Positions 6,130 through 7,770 of a stretch of 7,770 bases of DNA are shown piece by piece. Position numbers and translations under genes: made by a program. Numbering within the stretch: the stretch's first letter is position 1; the number at the start of each line of letters is the position of its first letter. The stretch is from DHVE2 group archaeon (GTDB lineage Archaea; Thermoplasmatota; Thermoplasmata; Thermoplasmatales; Aciduliprofundaceae), in NCBI GenBank assembly GCA_015520975.1, contig WAOZ01000015.1:1-7770 (forward strand), read 5' to 3'. The notes under the pieces were generated by a model. That model ran no database searches. It was not told where the DNA came from and saw nothing but the letters and a program-made list of their open reading frames with translations.

Positions 6130-7728
6130 CTACTTTTTCCGCACTACTGCGACCACCAAAAGCACAATCACAAAAACGATCACTCCAATTATCAGAAGGC
6201 ACAGAAATCCACCAAGCGCTATACTCAAGATTCCGCTGTTTACATCTGTGGCGCTGTTTTTTATGCTCGGTGTTATATCACCCGTGGATGCTGTGACTTC
6301 TTTATCAAAGGTGCCGTCGCCGTTGGAATCTATTTTCAATATGACCGCGCCATCCTCTTTCTGTTCGAGTTTTATCCAGTCGATGTTGTATGAATCAATT
6401 TCACCTGCAGATATTGGAATATCCGTGGCGTTCACAAAATCATACGAAAATTCAATAGCACGGGATCTTCCTTCGTAATATTTTATCACATAGAGATCAT
6501 AGTAACCGTTATGCGCACCGAAAACCTCATAGGTCAGAGAGGACGGATCCGATGTGAAAATCCTGTATTCTTTCACTCTTCCGTATTCAAGCACAGCAAC
6601 ACTGTTGGGTATATCGTGATAATAATTTCCAGATTTATCGCAACCGAGTTTATTACCGTTTTTATCCGTTATCAAAAGGTTGTGATATCCCACATCAATG
6701 CCCGTTGCTCTATCTTTCATTATTACATCCACATAGGTACCAATCGACGGCGCGTTTGCATACCACACTTCGTAAACACTGTTGTTATTCGTGGTCCATG
6801 CTATTGTCCCGCCACCTATTGCAATTTCCATAACATTCTGTATTGAAAGTGTACTAACTTTGTCTTGCGGTATGTTGTATATGTAAGCAGTACCATCAAA
6901 TGACCATACAACATAATTCGTGTCGATATCTATGGAATCTATACTCTCGTAATAGCCTACATATTTGTCCCATATAACCTTCAAATATCCCGTTTTTAAG
7001 TTCTTAACTGCGATTACCACATCCTTTCCGAAGTTACTGCGATAAGTTTCCACGATCCAGTCCCCGGAAATTTTGGAGTACGTGAAATTATCGAGGGTAT
7101 ATGTCCAATAGGTATTGTTCACCATGGAATACAGATGATGTCCAAACAAAATTAACTGTCCGGACACATCAATGTTTGTTGGATTGTAGTCTATATCCAC
7201 ATATTTCGGTGCAGAACCAAGTTTCATATAGCCAAATGTTCCTTTATAAGATTCGGGATTAGACTTAAGAAAAGCCACTGTATCGCCGTTTATTGCCACC
7301 TTATATATATTACTGTTTGATTTGCATATCACACCGTTTATTGAATCCACATAACTCGGCGTACCATCATCTGGATAATGAATCCAGACCACAGTATCTC
7401 CAACATCGGGATACATATCCAAGCCATCGGATGCACTGATAACAGTACCCGCACCGCCATCAATAGAGACATAAATCTCCGATGTGTACGCACCGGAGGA
7501 GTTTGTGTGCCATCCTTCCCAAGCTACTTTATTTTTATAAACAGCAATGCGCTCTACGAACTCTGTACTGGAAGAAAACACTCTGGTCCCGGATATGGAT
7601 ACCACATCTCTGTTAGCCACATTACCACTTGTTTGTTCTTCTGGTGTTTCTGGTGCCACGCTGATTCCAATAAAAAAACTCATTGAAATCAGGGCACACA
7701 TGACCAAAAATGCCCAGATTCGATTCAT
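6130..7728 (-). CDS. Secreted, membrane-anchored beta-propeller-like surface protein
   Basis: 532 residues; no named family recognised. The N-terminus MNRIWAFLVMCALISMSFFIG has a basic start and a hydrophobic core (4-24), a Sec-type signal peptide. Residues 55-315 contain seven copies of a short strand pattern, roughly hydrophobic-x-hydrophobic-x-[GDN]-x-hydrophobic-[VI]-[AV]-[WF]. They start near 61 (YKNKVAWEG), 107 (DVGDTVVWI), 144 (INGDTVAFL), 185 (DVSGQLILF), 219 (ISGDWIVET), 265 (DIDTNYVVW) and 301 (AIGGGTIAW). The 34-46 residue spacing suggests a seven-bladed TolB-like propeller. A beta-rich region (330-430) follows, then DSNGDGTFDKE (467-477), a Ca-binding-loop-like DxNxDGxxD, a short Ser/Thr/Asn spacer, a hydrophobic anchor (about 499-528) and a basic RKK end. 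N-x-S/T sites at 76, 204, 214, 315 and 433 could be glycosylated. Expected topology: bulk outside, anchored by the C-terminus. Its start has a Shine-Dalgarno sequence, unlike the leaderless neighbours. A ligand-binding or cell-envelope role is inference only. Confidence 0.85.
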   Translation of the reverse strand: MNRIWAFLVMCALISMSFFIGISVAPETPEEQTSGNVANRDVVSISGTRVFSSSTEFVERIAVYKNKVAWEGWHTNSSGAYTSEIYVSIDGGAGTVISASDGLDMYPDVGDTVVWIHYPDDGTPSYVDSINGVICKSNSNIYKVAINGDTVAFLKSNPESYKGTFGYMKLGSAPKYVDIDYNPTNIDVSGQLILFGHHLYSMVNNTYWTYTLDNFTYSKISGDWIVETYRSNFGKDVVIAVKNLKTGYLKVIWDKYVGYYESIDSIDIDTNYVVWSFDGTAYIYNIPQDKVSTLSIQNVMEIAIGGGTIAWTTNNNSVYEVWYANAPSIGTYVDVIMKDRATGIDVGYHNLLITDKNGNKLGCDKSGNYYHDIPNSVAVLEYGRVKEYRIFTSDPSSLTYEVFGAHNGYYDLYVIKYYEGRSRAIEFSYDFVNATDIPISAGEIDSYNIDWIKLEQKEDGAVILKIDSNGDGTFDKEVTASTGDITPSIKNSATDVNSGILSIALGGFLCLLIIGVIVFVIVLLVVAVVRKK

Positions 7729-7734
7729 TTTTAA

Positions 7735-7741
7735 CCCACCT
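7735..7741 (-). promoter_or_regulatory. Ribosome binding site of the surface-protein gene
   Basis: Minus-strand AGGTGGG ends six bases before the ATG at 7728, and AGGTG pairs with the archaeal 16S 3' end. An AT-rich ATATTA touches the right edge of the window (7765-7770). It would be correctly placed for a start near 7741 and a leader of about 13 bases, but it is cut off and cannot be judged. Confidence 0.6.
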
Positions 7742-7770
7742 TTAAATACAGTTATCCTTCAATCTAATAT

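Noticed and set aside
1..7770. CRISPR arrays, insertion sequences, tRNA/rRNA genes, toxin-antitoxin or defence cassettes.
   Set aside because: No regularly spaced direct repeats, terminal inverted repeats, transposase motifs or cloverleaf structures were seen. The window is almost fully occupied by housekeeping genes.

Overview
The window looks like ordinary, gene-dense chromosome from a euryarchaeon. The best evidence is the large subunit (DP2) of the archaea-specific D-family replicative DNA polymerase. A GPN-loop GTPase and a short (166 aa) orotate phosphoribosyltransferase support this, as do TATA-box promoters placed for leaderless transcripts and GGTG-type ribosome binding sites. The short PyrE, the moderately AT-rich base composition and the leaderless style would fit a Thermoplasmata/DHVE2-type lineage, but that placement is a guess from memory, not a computed result.

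Layout, left to right. (1) 2-364 (+): the 3' part of a gene for a very charged, Lys/Glu-rich coiled-coil protein that begins before the window. (2) 359-1365 (-): a two-gene operon, acylphosphatase followed by a SAM hydroxide adenosyltransferase (DUF62), joined by a TGATG stop/start overlap. Its end meets gene 1 tail-to-tail, with both TAA stops inside one TTATAA palindrome. (3) 1366-1445: an 80-bp divergent promoter region with one TATA-like box for each direction. (4) 1446-1946 (+): pyrE, pyrimidine biosynthesis. (5) 1953-6016 (-): a second operon, polymerase D large subunit followed by a GPN-loop GTPase, joined by an ATGA overlap. It converges on pyrE with a 6-bp gap. (6) 6017-6129: a short intergenic region with the DP2 promoter, a T-rich stop signal for the upstream gene and a small hairpin. 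(7) 6130-7728 (-): a secreted, membrane-anchored surface protein with what looks like a seven-repeat beta-propeller, a calcium-loop motif and a C-terminal membrane anchor.

The genes serve separate jobs: DNA replication, pyrimidine synthesis, SAM and acyl-phosphate turnover, and the cell surface. There is no mobile element, CRISPR array, tRNA, rRNA or obvious defence system. The least described items are the surface protein and the truncated coiled-coil protein. A consistent regulatory pattern is visible: for acylphosphatase, pyrE and DP2 the centre of the TATA-like box lies about 26 bp from the A of the ATG. That is the geometry of leaderless mRNAs and it decides the start codons of pyrE and DP2. 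Genes inside operons, and the surface protein gene, instead use ribosome binding sites or stop/start coupling.
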